This document shows, in pieces, positions 22,592 through 34,866 of a stretch of 64,000 nucleotides of DNA. Position 1 is the first letter of the stretch. Every line of letters begins with the position of its first letter. The DNA lies in the NCBI GenBank assembly GCA_963565915.1, contig OY751486.1, positions 4,154,001 to 4,218,000 of the forward strand, written 5' to 3'. The position numbers and the translations under genes were made by a program. The stretch is from Entoloma clypeatum (lineage: Eukaryota > Basidiomycota > Agaricomycetes > Agaricales > Entolomataceae). Below the pieces are notes generated by a model. The model did not search any database. It worked only from the letters and a program-made list of their open reading frames with translations, and had not been told where the DNA came from.

Positions 22592-23212
22592 ATGACGGAA
22601 GACGTTGATATGCACGTACGAGAATCAGAGCTATTGACAGTCACATCCGGTTGAACGGCGTCTTCGGATAGCCTGAAACGCAGGAGACGGATTGGATAAG
22701 GGTCACAAGTGACGATGGATTCTCCTTCATGGTCAGACGCAAGATCGCAAACATCAGCAGCACGATGAAGAACATGCTTGACGAGGGGAGTGCGTCGAGT
22801 TCAAACTGAAAGGCATTCGGTGTCTTTCTCACTCAGTATCAGGTAGCTTTTCGGAGGCCATTACCAGGACATGTCAAGTAGAGCAAAGGTACTCATGTTC
22901 CGTCATCTCCTGAGAAGTGCGGCATTTACACTCATTCAGGGGGATCATTCTGGAAAAGCTTTTGGAGTATATGGCATTCCGAGCTCACTGGGAGTCGGCT
23001 ACACGAAAGGAGGACCCTCCTGTCCAGTCATTTATGGACCGTCTTCCTCCACAGATTGTACTAGAACTGTAGGATCGTACTTGTCCCTCGCATCTATCTC
23101 TGCTCACTCAACTGATAACAGACTCTTGGCCGCGGATTACTACGAAGGTGAACCACAAACTTGTCCTTGTCATTCTCTAAGCTTTCTTACATATTTCTCG
23201 TACACAGTATAG
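22592..23212 (+). CDS. ELC1: Elongin C (Skp1/BTB-fold)
   Basis: Six short exons fit in phase: 22592-22615, 22672-22789, 22843-22888, 22940-23068, 23122-23147 and 23208-23212, giving 115 residues, the usual size of elongin C. Key stretches are WIRVTSDDGFSFMVRRKIA, ISSTMKNMLDEG, then SFSEAITRTCQVEQRG, IILEKLLEYMAFRAHWES and DRLPPQIVLELLLAADYYEV. These match the BTB-like fold and the final helix that binds SOCS/F-box-type partners. Elongin C acts in cullin ubiquitin ligases and with elongin A at stalled RNA polymerase II. The last exon only completes the stop codon. Confidence 0.9.
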
Positions 23213-23400
23213 GGATGGCTTCCACGAACGACGGACCTATAATGTGCTGTAGAAGATAGACAACCTTGAGAATATTTGGCATCCTTGTCCTTACGAATAT
23301 ATTATGTAGACGGACGAAACAATTTGCGAAGGATGTCGCTGCACGTGACGCTTCTGGAGAACACGTCGTTGGCAATCGCTCTGACCTCTCACCACACTCG

Positions 23401-24389
23401 ATGTTGTCGAGGTACTGCCTTCTCGCGCTCCTTTTCGCCGGGGCCCAAGCTGCCGTTCTAACCTTACAATCCCCTCGTGTAACTGTCACCACCTCCGGTG
23501 CTCAGTCCCGTGTAGAAGCGTGCGTACCGCTATCCTTCCTGATTCCTGGCGGTTTCTGAGCAAATTACAGGTTATCACTAACCAAGCCCATCGCACCAGT
23601 AACTCTCAAAAAAGATGATGTCTTAAAGATCACATTCCAAGTGGTCGAAAAGGATAGTGGAAACGGCGTGCAGCCACATCAGACTTTTATACGCTTCTAC
23701 GACGAGACCACAGGCGAGGAAGGTATACAGCCTGTCCGCGTAACTCATGGAGGGAAAGCGAAATTCGAGCTGGTACGACCATTCGACGCTTGCAGATATA
23801 AAACGAGCATAGACTTATCCTCACGTCGTGCAGAACATGGCTAAACCGCCCCAGTCGCTACCCCCGACTTCCGACGCACCCCTGCGAGTCACCCTCCTGG
23901 TTGGGTCGCCTACACACTCACCACTTTCCCTTAACCTTTTTGACTTGATTGTCCCCGCATCCCTTCCACCCCCAGTTCACCCGGACGAAGCCTTCTTCCA
24001 CCCCCTACCTGAAATTCATCACACGTTCCGTCCTGAGCAAAAGCTCCCACCAAAAGCACTTTCTGTCGTTTTCTCCGCGTTGGTTCTGACACCTTGGATC
24101 GCACTTCTCGGGCTGGTAAGAATTTGTTATTTTCATTTTTGGTTTTCCTGGGTACTTAATCTCGATGAAGTGGAAGAACGTTGCTCCAGGAGTCACACAC
24201 CTCTTCTCTCCCAGCATTTTCCCGTTTGTTCTGACGTTGGGAGCCTTCGAAACTCTCTTGGTCTGGTACTGGGTCGATCTCAAGCTTGGACAAGTCCTCT
24301 TGTATGGAGCAATCCTGGGGTTCATCACGATCCTCACTGGCAAGCAAGCCCTTTCAAAGATTGGCGATCGCAGAGTAGGTCGAAAATAA
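23401..24389 (+). CDS. SWP1: Oligosaccharyltransferase subunit Swp1 / ribophorin II
   Basis: Four exons: 23401-23519, 23571-23772, 23834-24115 and 24171-24389, giving 273 residues. A signal peptide (MLSRYCLLALLFAGAQA) precedes a lumenal beta domain (SLTKPIAPVTLKKDDVLKIT, PHQTFIRFYDETTG). After FHPLPEIHHTFRPEQKLPPK come three membrane helices (VFSALVLTPWIALLGL; FPFVLTLGAFETLLVWYW; GQVLLYGAILGFITIL) and a short basic cytosolic tail. This is the C-terminal half of ribophorin II, the form seen in fungi as Swp1. In the ER membrane it is part of the complex that transfers the lipid-linked glycan to Asn residues. It reads intact. Confidence 0.92.
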
Positions 24390-24866
24390 GCTTATCAGCC
24401 TTATGCTGCTGCTGTGTATCCTATGAGAAATACAATGCTGCGGAAAAACCTTTTTTTTTGAGGAGCGTCATTATTTATGAACGGCAATAAACTCTTTCAC
24501 AGCCGCCTTTCAAGGTATAACTTGATCTCCCTCAAGTGGTAAAAACCAATGATATGTCCTTGTTCAAGCACGCTTTCGGAAATGACGAGATTCTTTCTAC
24601 CGCAAATTACCCAAATCTAAGGGGAAAATGTTTTTGGTGTTGCTTCACTTGATCCTACTACCCATGAGGGTGCCTCTGGACATCGAATATAGTCTGGCTA
24701 TCGAAAGTTGCATAGAGTTGCATGATCCGCGGGGTGGCCAGTTGACTTTTACCCGCGATGCTTTGCCCTCTCAAGTATATCTAGTATTAGAAAATAACTT
24801 TCATTATCACTAGAAGTGGTGACAATGAGTGAGTTTGGATGTATGGTAACTCGCGGGAGAAAAAGT
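24390..24866. other. Intergenic between convergent genes
   Basis: 3' flanks of Swp1 and of the first GH47 gene; no further gene or RNA seen. Confidence 0.45.
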
Positions 24867-27398
24867 CTAATCAACAACAAGACTCGAATCCAAACTCAAA
24901 GTCGAAGGGTTGATAACGAATGGCAGGTTGGCAAGAGCGCTGATGGTAGGCAGAGCTGGTCCAGTTTTGCCTTTGAATGATTTGGTGGGGAGTAATTTCC
25001 CAGTACCATACTTGGGCAAGGCAGGGGGAGCCTTGAATGGGTGACACTCTGTATTGAACACATCTGCACGAAAAGTGAGAAGGAACCCGAGAAACTACCC
25101 TGGAACAAATTGACTCACAATCGTCCAGGCTGATGTGTTTTGGATCATCGAACGTGAGGTACCTGCGGTCGCGGGATGAGCATTTACTTTGTTAGGGGAG
25201 AAGAAATGATCTAACAGATATTTCAGCGTCTCAGCAAACCAGAAACTTTCGGTGTCATCGAGCTTCTTCGTCTTCTGGTTATTGACATCGTTGATACTCG
25301 CGTATCCATTCGGGACAGCCAAGTATTTGTTGAAGCTCTTGACGGCACTCGCAGCGCGATCGAGGTATTTCGTGTTTCCAGTGGCGCGCCAGGCATAGAA
25401 ATTCGACTCGAGGACTTCGGGGCGCTGAATGAAGTACGGCGACGTGATATAAAATCCATGTTTCTCATAGAACGCCAGTTGTTGAGCGGTTGGAACGCTG
25501 TCGCCTGTGTAATTTCCATCAGGGGAGATAAAGGCGAAGGCTTCGGGTCCGATGCCCGTTCTGATGGTGCGAGATTTATGCATGAAAACGATGAAGACGA
25601 TTCACAAGTACGCACGCAGTGCTCGCATAGGTATTCCAACAGGCGTCGGTCAATTGCAGACCAATATCAACAATAGTCTTATTATTGAGCATTTTCCCAC
25701 CTGAAACACGAGGTCGTGAATTTACAGTCGTGTCTTATAGTCCAAAGCGTCGCACCAAGTATCCAGTTCCCCCCGTGAGAACAGGCCAGGTGGGAGCCGA
25801 CATGACGAGTCTTCCCGTCATCGTCGTAGTCAGCAAGATAGACATGGTTTCCAACAGTCGACGTCTGGCAATTGCATGAGTTTCGCAGACGCTTCAGGCG
25901 GGGACGATTTCTTACCTTCTTTAAATAGTGAATCGACGAGTCAACAGCAGTGTACCAAGTATCAGCATACAAGTGGTCGTTGGTATTTGTGAGGCGGGCA
26001 TATTTGATGAGATACTCGAAGTAACTATCAGAGCCTCCTCCCCAGGTCTGTTGAATAAGATATTGAGAAGTCGAGAGGAAGCGCACTGAACAATAGGGTC
26101 GGAGTGCTTACAACATAGCCTCCGACAGTTTGGCCTGTTGAAGGATCAATACCTTGAGGAGCAAGGCCTGGCAGCGGTGTGGCCTGGAAATGTGCTGAGC
26201 TTGGGAAGATCCATAGGCAGAAGCACTTACGTTGTTGGCGATGCGACGCAAGGATTTCAACGCCAAATTCGCATATGTCTGATTTTTGGTGTATGCCGTC
26301 AATTTTGACCACTCGAGGGATAACTATGCCGAGCAGAGAAGACAAGGTTATATAAAGAGGCCTTCGGGTCAGATTTGCACACACCGTCCCAGCCTCAGCG
26401 ATATTGGACTGAACAGAGCACAATGAGTCAACAAGGCAGCTATCATATCGCGTCGGCAATATCGCTCACAGTTTCGATGACGGGAGCGTTCTTCGCAAAG
26501 TCCATCTGACGGTAGGGCACATCGTGATTCTGGGCAAAAGATACTCTTCTTTGCATTCAGTCCGATATGGGATCAACTCACCCCAACCCACGCGAAGGCC
26601 ATCTTATCCGCGACCTCTTGTGCCTTCTTAACGAGAACAGGGTGTTTCTGGCCGCTAAGCTCGTATGCAGACAGCAAACCTCCCACATAGCGGATTGTGG
26701 TCTCGAATATACTTTAAATATCAAATTAATTAATAAACATCAAGGTGCCCAAGGCGCTTTACCTGACGGGATCAGACGTTTGCGATTTGCTGAAGTCAAT
26801 CTTGGTGGAAAAGTTGACACCTTTTTCAAAGAGATCCTATGGTGAGTTAGATTCGGAGAGTCACGTATAACTCATTCGATCTACAGACATTCAAACCCAT
26901 GATATACTGTAAAGCATAAGAATGTGAGTGACATGTCTGCCTCGTGCAAATGAGATGCGCACCATGGTACCCAACGCATCAACGATGGTTGCACCTGCCC
27001 CATAAAGTACAAGTCAAAACGTATACAATGAGAGAAGAACTTGAGATGTCACCCCATCCATTTCGGTCGTCTACAAAACCTGCACGCAAAGAGGACGCTT
27101 AGTCTGAAATCCCAAGGTTGGACGATGCAGCTCACCTCCACTCAAGGGGGTCAAGTCATCGTGGCCGAAAGCGTATTTCCTACGTGGCATCAGACACATC
27201 ACGGTGCAGCCGGGAGTCGCATCATCGGACTAACGTGTAGTTTGAATAGCTGGTATTGAATATTTGCACGACGGCAGCACGATACTTAGCGGCATTCGAA
27301 GGGAGAGTCAATGACGGAGGTTGGATTTTTCCTGCTAGAATCGTAGGGAAGGTGAGCGCTAGGGCGAGCGCAACGCGACAGGGATTAAGATGCATCAT
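24867..27398 (-). CDS. GH47 class I alpha-1,2-mannosidase, copy 1
   Basis: A gene of about a dozen exons from [17 protein letters not shown] (signal peptide) at 27398 to the stop at 24867. GH47 motifs in order: [67 protein letters not shown] (partner Cys of the conserved disulfide), [40 protein letters not shown] and VFNTECHPF, where the Thr-Glu binds calcium in the active site. Such enzymes remove alpha-1,2-linked mannose from N-glycans in ER/Golgi or outside the cell. The usual NTEAHP is NTECHP here. A 45-residue Pro/Lys/Ser-rich tail follows, absent in copy 2. No membrane anchor beyond the signal peptide is seen. Confidence 0.9.
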
Positions 27399-27878
27399 CA
27401 GCAGCAGCTGGTATGGGAATGACAGGAAGCGAGGAAGCCTCTTATATACAAACGAGAGATGTATCGCATTGTTTTTCAATGGTCCAGGATCAGCCACAAG
27501 TTGTACGGGATTTCGAAGACAAACTGGTGATGGCAGGGAGGTAACAATCCCAAACCTCAACAACCCTCTGCAGGTTGGCGCCAATTACCACCGAAGAAAG
27601 TTCGCAGAGGTGGCCGAATCATTTGAATTGGTTTGATGGCCGATGTGACGCCTCCGAGTCAGCGCCCATCAGGAAGCGAGTTGGAAACGAAAATGAGCAG
27701 AAACATATTGGTCATGAGAGGAAGAATCTATAATAATCCATATGTCACATATATGTAGTCTTCCGGCGTCCGCGTCAGATGCCGCACCGAGGACATCACA
27801 CGGATGTCGGGGACTGACTGAAACGGTCCGGAAACGGATCGTCCTGGAGACGATAACCGAAGTATCTCAAAAAGTACA
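27399..27878. other. Upstream region of GH47 copy 1
   Basis: Spacer between the mannosidase start and the tRNA-Asn gene. No coding exon was recognised. Confidence 0.4.
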
Positions 27879-27962
27879 CTGTCCCGGAGAGACTTGAACT
27901 CTCGATCTTCCGATTTGAGAGTCTTAACAGTCGGACGCCGTAACCAACTAAGCCACGGGACA
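27879..27962 (-). tRNA. tRNA-Asn(GTT) with 10-nt intron
   Basis: Mature part identical to the gene at 3005-3089: acceptor TGTCCCG/CGGGACA, anticodon loop CTGTTA...A, same T arm and discriminator G. The intron is 10 nt (AGACTCTCAA) and differs from the 11-nt intron of the other copy. Confidence 0.95.
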
Positions 27963-28108
27963 GTTCAATATAGGCATCTGAATTTGCCTTCAAGAATATG
28001 ATAGATGGAAAACAGTCCACTTGAACCAGGGCTTATCACAGGTAATACTGCCTCGGTCACCTGAAAAGCTCCTGCAACGGCCTGGGAGTAGGTGAGAGGA
28101 TGACTGCC

Positions 28109-30525
28109 CTAAACAGATCTGGGGGTCGAAAGTTTGAAGAGATGTGCTTCAGTGTTGAAGATGTCTAGGAAGAAGGATAAGGAAGGGGTTCAGTGTCATA
28201 GATAGGGAAAATCACTCACAGTCGTCAAGGCTATAATGAGAGGGATCATCGAAAGTCAGGTATCTAATGAAGAAACGACAGACGAGTCCTGAGAAACCAC
28301 AGTCAAGGCAGAAAAGAATGCTGGGCAACTACACACAGGTATTTCAAAACCTCGGCAAACCAGAAGCTCTCCATGTCGTCGATTCTCCCAGACTTGGCAG
28401 AATTGACATCGACCAATCCAGAAAAAGCGCCATTGACACTGAGATATTTGTTGAAGCTTTTGATGGCCCTCGCGGCTCGATCAAGGTATTTGGTATCGGC
28501 TGTGATACGCCATGCGTAGAAATTTGACTCCAAGACCTCAGGGCGAAGAATGTAGTAGCCTCTTGTTATGTAAAAACCATACTCTGCTTCAAACGAAACC
28601 TGTTCAGGGTTTGGGCTATCATTCCCGGTGCCATCCTGGGAGATGAATGCAAATGTTTCGGGGCCGATACCAGTCCTAACTTGGGGGTCAACACCAGCCT
28701 GAAGCGAACGCGGGCAAAGTTTCACTTTGTGCTAGCATAGGTATTCCAACAAGCATCGACGAGTTGCAGGCCAATATTGACAATTGTATCGTTTTGTAAC
28801 ATTTTTCCTCCTTCGCGGCGCTCAGTAGACCAACTGCGAGAAGTAGGGTTACTTACCGTACAGCCAATTACCGCCATGAAAACATGCCAAATGGGATCCA
28901 ACATGCCGAATCCTCCTTTCGTCATCTAGGTCTGCAAGATACGCGTGCGCCCCAGACACAGAGGTCTACAGAAAGATTTTGGTTGTATCTGGCAAGGATG
29001 AAGGCAGATGATGACCTTTAGCAAATTATTGATTGAAGAGTCAACAGCAGTTCTCCATGTATCCGCAAAAATAGTATCGGGGGTGTTGCTCAGGCGCGCA
29101 TGTTTTATCAGATACTCGAAGTAACTGTCAGAACCTCCTCCCCATGTCTGTGTCCCGTTAGCTATAGTATTCATATGTCATGGCGCAGTTTGGCTTACGA
29201 CATAGCCACCGACAGACGTACCCGAGGCAGGATTGATGCCCTGAGCAGGAAGACCTAGGGTGAGAGTTCAAGAAATGTAAAACGAAAAAGACAGCAAAGT
29301 ACCGGGCAAGGGGGCCGGCTGTGGGAAGCGTGTGAATGAATTGCCAGCAATAACAACAAGCATGGAGACCTGACTGATGATTCGGCGAACAGCCCTCTCT
29401 GCCAAGCTTCCATAAGTGTCGTTGTTGGTATACTTGGACAAAGTGCCCCATTCAAGCGTTAACTGGTGGGTTTATGCCTGAGTCCCAGGATATCGGTCAC
29501 GACATGAGCCTGAAACCCACGGTACCGGCTTCCGCGATGTTCGACTACAAAGGAAGATTACGACGTGGTCACAGTAGAAGGGCAATGCGATCAACATGCC
29601 GTATCCAATGAACTCGGAGTATTCGTCGCGAAATCCATGTAACCGTAGGGAATATCATTATCCTATGTGAATCCTGTGAACCCGTGGAAGCAGTTATAAT
29701 GATGGTCAAAACTCACGCCGACCCAAGCGAATGCCATCTTGTCAGCAACTTCCCTCGCTTTGTCCAGAAGTACTGAATATTTGCCGTCGGTGAGTTCATA
29801 TGCGCTCAGAAGTCCGCCTAGATATCGTATTGTGGTTTCAAACACGCTGAACCAGAATTATTGGGGCATGCATATAACTATTCAGATAGACGATACTCTC
29901 TACCTGACGGGATCTGACGTTTTTGATGTGTTGAAGTCAGTCAGAGCCACGAACTGTACGGCTTCTTCAAAGAGTTCCTTTGATGCGAGAATGAGGCTGG
30001 TAGCATGCAAACATGAAGTGCTAGAGCCTACATCCTTGCCCATGACTTTCTAGGAGCGTGATTGTCAACCCCATCCAGAGAAAATGTTGAAATGACACAC
30101 CATGGTAGACATTGAGTCGAAAATCGTAGCACCTAGAGACGACATGTCTTAATTGAGTTGAGCGAATAAGCAACTTGGGATACCCCAGCCGTTGCGACCA
30201 TCAGCGAAACCTGCACACAAAAATACTTGATTCCAGAATTGAGAAAGGAAAACTAGTAGACGTACCATTACTGATAGGCCGGAAACTGTCATGACCAAAC
30301 GCGTGTCTCCTTGATTGTAGCTTCAGTATGTGGCACGAAATCGCAAGATATCTGGGCTGACTTGTACGCCTCATAACTGGAGTCGAAAATCTTCTCGACA
30401 GCTGTGAGGTTTGACCTGTGGATTGGCGGAACGACAAGGCCCGGCTTCTGAACAAGAAAGCGACCTACAACTGGGGAGAAAACGATGCCAAAGGCTGTGA
30501 GCAGAGCCACTGAGGGTTGAAGCAT
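28109..30525 (-). CDS. GH47 class I alpha-1,2-mannosidase, copy 2
   Basis: Tandem paralog of the gene at 24867, same strand. The start chosen is [16 protein letters not shown] at 30525, which makes a good signal peptide; an upstream in-frame ATG at 30588 would add 21 residues and spoil it. GH47 motifs: [123 protein letters not shown] and, after the last intron, [10 protein letters not shown] with a short end at 28109. Many exons share positions with copy 1. It probably trims N-glycan mannose; whether the two copies differ in location cannot be said. Confidence 0.9.
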
Positions 30526-30726
30526 ACTGGCAGAAAAGGAGAGGAGTATGGTTAGAATAGGGGGAAACGGAGTTGCCGAAGATGTCACTTCGTTGAGGGA
30601 CGAATTAAAATAGTGAAACTTGGTGCAGGTCGCACGATGTAATTATGCATATGATCAGGAAGCAATGACCAGTGAGTAGATTAGTTGTATGACAATTACA
30701 TTAAAAAGCAAGAAAGTCAGTGATCC

Positions 30727-33446
30727 TTAGGACTCCGGTGAGTCCAGAATTGTGGGGTCATACAAAAATAGATCTTCATCACGTATATCCGCGATACCAT
30801 GCCTAACGGTGTGCTGAGTCTCACAGCGAACTTGGAAGAAGGGGAATTGAACGAACTTTTCTGTAAGATGAGAGCGGAGCCCGTCGAATGTACGTCGTCC
30901 ACTCGCTATCAATTTTTTCTTGGGCCTTATTAATCGCATGCCGTTTTTATCCGGTTTTTGCATTTTGGGCTCTTGCTGGTCTCCAGAGGGCCCCCCTTGT
31001 TCAAGTGCGCTCTTCGTCTGTTCAAGGAGGACACAGTGTTGGCAACCATAACTCTTCTTCCCTCGCAAAACTTGCGCAGGTCGACCAGGACATGTAAGTT
31101 GCTGCACAACGCCGTGGCGAACGGGATCCTTTCGCAAGTGGTCAGCTTCCATTTTCGATATCAACTTCATTTGCATTTCCTGGTGACGATGAGAATGCCC
31201 AACCTGAGATGGCTCTTAGACCTTTTGGGAAAGGAGATTGGTTAATGTAAAGCTTTACAGCGCATTTTGAGTCCATAAAAATCCCCGCCTCGCATGTCGT
31301 ACACACGATCGTCGTGTCGAGGTCTTCCATAGTAGCTGCAGCTTCTGGAAGCGAAGCGTCGGCACCACAGAGACAAAGCAACTTGGTGATCGCAGCGATG
31401 GCCTAACCCCAATGAGCTTCATATCACTCCAAAGGGCCTCATGTCATACCTTCTCATCCCTAACAAATTTCTCAGCACTCCATGGAATCTTGGCTCGTCT
31501 CTCTTTCTTCGTCAAAGAGCACTCGTGCAAGCACGCCCCCGCAAAATCAAAACACACATCCCCCCGGTATCGAACAGGCAGTTTTGAGCACTGCTTGCAA
31601 AGGAACCGAGCAGTGACCCTGTCTACAGGATGCAGGATCTTCGTGCTGGCAGTTTTCCAATTCGGATATCCGAGCGTCGCTCCAAGGTCTGCCCGCGCCT
31701 TCTCCCTCCAACTCTCTAGTTCGGTCTCTAGGCGCTTTAAAACCCAAGATCCCTCTTTGAACGATTCCGATATGCTCGACGTCTGGGCTGTCGAAGGCGT
31801 GCCCTGCATTGCAGCCATGATAGGAAGCTGTCGGAAAGTGGAAAGTGGTGGGATGATGACGTCGGATCGCTGTGACCGGATTCGCTGGAATTGGCGGCTA
31901 ACTTGTTGGCGGCTCTCCTGAAATGCGTTTTCTTGAGCCTTGCGCTTCCTGTTTTCTGCGAGTTTAATGAGGACTTGGTCAATGTCCAATGCTATTCGGT
32001 TGTAGTCTGCGAAAAAAATTGGTATCCTCATTGGATAAAGTGGTAGAATCAATGAAACCGACCTGCTTGTGTGACAGCGCCGAATGTCTTATTCTTAAGT
32101 CGATGGAGAGTTCCATATGGCGTACAGTTCAATAGATCCCAGAGATCCCACCCATACTTTGAGGCGGTAGCTTTCGCACTAGTACACGACAATAATGATA
32201 AAATGCACAGAACGTCATATGCAACATTACTTACAAGTTCTCGTTTGCTAACTTGTTGCTTTTGAAGATCGCGTGATAGAGTTGCTTCCATTCATGCAAG
32301 ATCCGACAAAACTGAACAGATATATTAGCACGAGGATGGCACAAAAAACAGACGCGTACCTCTGTATATTCGGCCACGAACACAGCATTAGATTTATTGC
32401 TCTAAAAGCCAATATCAGCACTGAGTATTTCACAAAATACGCGCTTACCTGAATATAGTCGTCAACGGCTGAAGTGGCTTTAATGATTTCACTATCCCAA
32501 TCCGGCCCGCGAAATATACGGTTCACATTCGCCCCTGAGAATAGATGTTGCAACGATCGAGGGAGGTCAATGTGCGCACTAACCATGGTTATTAGGCACT
32601 TATTACATAGGTGCCAATCAACATTTGGAGGCACTCGGAAAGCGGGATAAGAACGTACCCAAACACTCGTTCACTTCAACCCATGGTAGGACATCGTAAA
32701 CCGCCTTTTGCGGAGCCGACGTCAGTGTGGCTTTCTCCCAAGGCAGTCTGAACATGGATTGTGATGAGTTTGAAACAAGATCCGGGAAACTTCATGTATC
32801 CTACACAGAACGCCTCGCTCCCGGAATAACAAGGCCGCTGAGGGACAACGAAGTCAAAATGCAGGCCAGCTTTGGAAGATGCCACTCACCCATTCTTAAC
32901 AAATTGGTCCATACACTCGACCTGCGGGATACCAATTCAACATCGCCACACGAAGTGACTGCAAGATGGAAGTAAGTACACACACTCCGACACAACCTCA
33001 ACCGAAGTGAAAAAGATCGATACATCGTGTCCGTCACTTCATTGCAGTGCTGATTACCCCAGTGAGATGACATCACGTATCAAGCCGTTTGAGCAACTCA
33101 CCTCACACGGACCTTCATCAAACAGGAAAGCGGCATACGAAGCCTCTGTAAGGGTGGACATCGGTGCAGGCACCGGGATTGGAAAGGCGTTCCGGACACC
33201 CTTCCAGATGTAAGATGACGAGGGATTGAGCAAGGTTGCGCAGAGGAACTTGCAGCAACGAGCGACGGCAAGCACGTCTCTAGGGGATGCCGTGTACAAC
33301 AGGATTTCTGCAAGGAGCTCGAGAGGGAGTCTGGTTACGAGGCACCGTGGATGGTCCTCAGGTGGTGGAAGAATGCGAGGTCGCTTGTGAGGGCTGCCGC
33401 CGTTGGGCTCGGAGAAGGCTCTGGGGCCGCCACCGTCATATCCCAT
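30727..33446 (-). CDS. F-box protein with C-terminal Cys/His region
   Basis: A multi-exon minus-strand gene. The start is taken at MGYDGGGPRAFSEP (33446); the frame is open upstream but runs through an AAGT repeat. The F-box is LPLELLAEILLYTASPRDVL followed by AVARCCKFLCATLLNPSS and IWKGVR. Then come a Cys-pair region (near 33060) with MYRSFSLRLRLC, a PWVEVNECLG segment, a long helical stretch around 31500-32050 (LIKLAENRKRKAQENAF) with further Cys pairs (CKQCSKLPVRYRGDVCFDFA), and a final YGCQHC ... FDGLRSHLTEK finger-like part. This layout is common in Agaricomycete F-box proteins thought to be SCF ubiquitin ligase adaptors. The exact exon borders between 31180 and 33050 were not fixed. Confidence 0.75.
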
Positions 33447-33474
33447 CGTTTGGATCGTCGGATGCACCGGCAGA

Positions 33475-33498
33475 TAAGTAAGTAAGTAAGTAAGTAAA
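33475..33498. repeat. (AAGT)n microsatellite
   Basis: About six AAGT units upstream of the F-box gene start. On the minus strand they read as ACTT and would encode Leu-Leu-Thr-Tyr repeats if the upstream ATG at 33554 were used. Confidence 0.9.
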
Positions 33499-33606
33499 CT
33501 GACCGCGGTGGTCTTCGTCAGTGGTGATGGTGATTCTGAAGCATTTGTCGTCACGTGACGGTTTACAATAACTTAGGACTCGTCTGGACATGGTGCTGTG
33601 TATACA

Positions 33607-34866
33607 TCATAATTCATCTGCATGCAAAGTCCGTTCACCGCCAACAGACACAGTATGCGACGGTTCCGGAGGTAGCGAACCTGTCGACATAACCCCTGAA
33701 TATGTAGTTTCCAATGACGATCCAGATCCTCCATCTGAACCCGTTATCCTCGTTGGTTTAGAAGATGAGGCGGCAGCGGTAGCAGTAGCAGCCATGGCGC
33801 TCAAAGTCCCAACAACACTCGACACACTGGATGCCACACTCGAAGTGATAGCCCTTCCCTTCTCCCCACCAGCCAGCAACTGCGCATCCCAAGCAAAGTC
33901 TGGTAAGAACTTCGTCCACCAGAAGGCTATCCGAAGTCCCCGGTCGAGGACACGCTGCTTCAATATTAACAGAACCACGAGCACAAAAAAGGTGAATGCG
34001 GAGATGATCAGCATGCGGTCTAGCCAGTCCGACTTTTCTAGTGCCGTGATGAGCTGCTTAGACGCGTCCATGACGTTGGTGAGCGTGTCGTGTGTGCTCG
34101 AGGTGGAACGGAGGGATGCCGTGGACGAGTCTTGCGGAAAATCTTATCATTGACTTGATTCAAGTTGATTAAACAAGGGGATTTACCGAGCATTTGTGTG
34201 GTCAAGACGGACCGCTCAAGCTCGCCCTGCATTAGCGATATGGTGCGCCGCAAAGCTTCTGTGACATTATCGTTCGCCTTCATAAGGGCATTTCCCCTGC
34301 ATCGCCATCAGGCTGAACTAAACCGGAGACTTGAGAGATAGGCAACTGACGTGACTTTTTCGTTGACGGTGGTCTTCTCTTTGACTGCTGAAGAAGCGAG
34401 GAGCTCGTCTCTTTGAGATTTTCTCTGTGATTCTATCGTTCGTTTCGAGAAGAGCAGCGCCGCTCGGGAGTCTCGTTTGATACTGTCAATAAACCCGTCA
34501 AGACAGAAATATCGACGTCGCTTTGTACACACCCAGACAGAGCCCCCTTGAATTCACCCACTACATCCCTCAGCGCTGATTGAGCCTTTATTCCCAGCTG
34601 ATCATCAATGCAGAGGTCCAGCTCCTTCAGAATGACCCCAAATGAGTATGGAGATGAAGGACTAAATGATGACAACATACCTCCACTTGTTGCTCGAAAA
34701 CGTCAACATCCTCCCTCAGTTCTGCAACCAAGGTTTGTTGTAGTGATAGAGGGCCTGTACACGATCGCAAACGGGGTATTTGGACGTCTATGAGGTCGAT
34801 TTGGCGCCTCCGAGCGGCTGCAATGAGGTCTAAGGCATCTTCCGAGAATGTAGGTATTGGTGCCAT
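33607..34866 (-). CDS. SEC20: Sec20/BNIP1-family Qb-SNARE
   Basis: Several exons from MAPIPTFSEDALDLI at 34866 to a TGA at 33609-33607. N-terminal helices (RRRQIDLIDVQIPRLRS, LVAELREDVDVFEQQVE) precede the Sec20 SNARE region (ALRRTISLMQGELERSV; after splicing LDSSTASLRSTSSTHDTLTN) and MDASKQLITALEKSDWLDR. One membrane helix follows (MLIISAFTFFVLVVLLI), then a lumenal part. The protein ends TLHADEL, close to the HDEL retrieval signal that ends yeast Sec20. Sec20 works with Ufe1, Use1 and the Dsl1 tether to fuse COPI vesicles with the ER. The lumenal Ala/Ser/Thr-rich tail of about 100 residues is long. Confidence 0.9.

Noticed and set aside
24628..24813. 61-codon plus-strand frame between Swp1 and GH47
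   Set aside because: Short, AT-rich, in 3' flanking DNA of two convergent genes.
33447..33554. Upstream start of the F-box protein at 33554
   Set aside because: It would translate the AAGT microsatellite; the ATG at 33446 avoids it.
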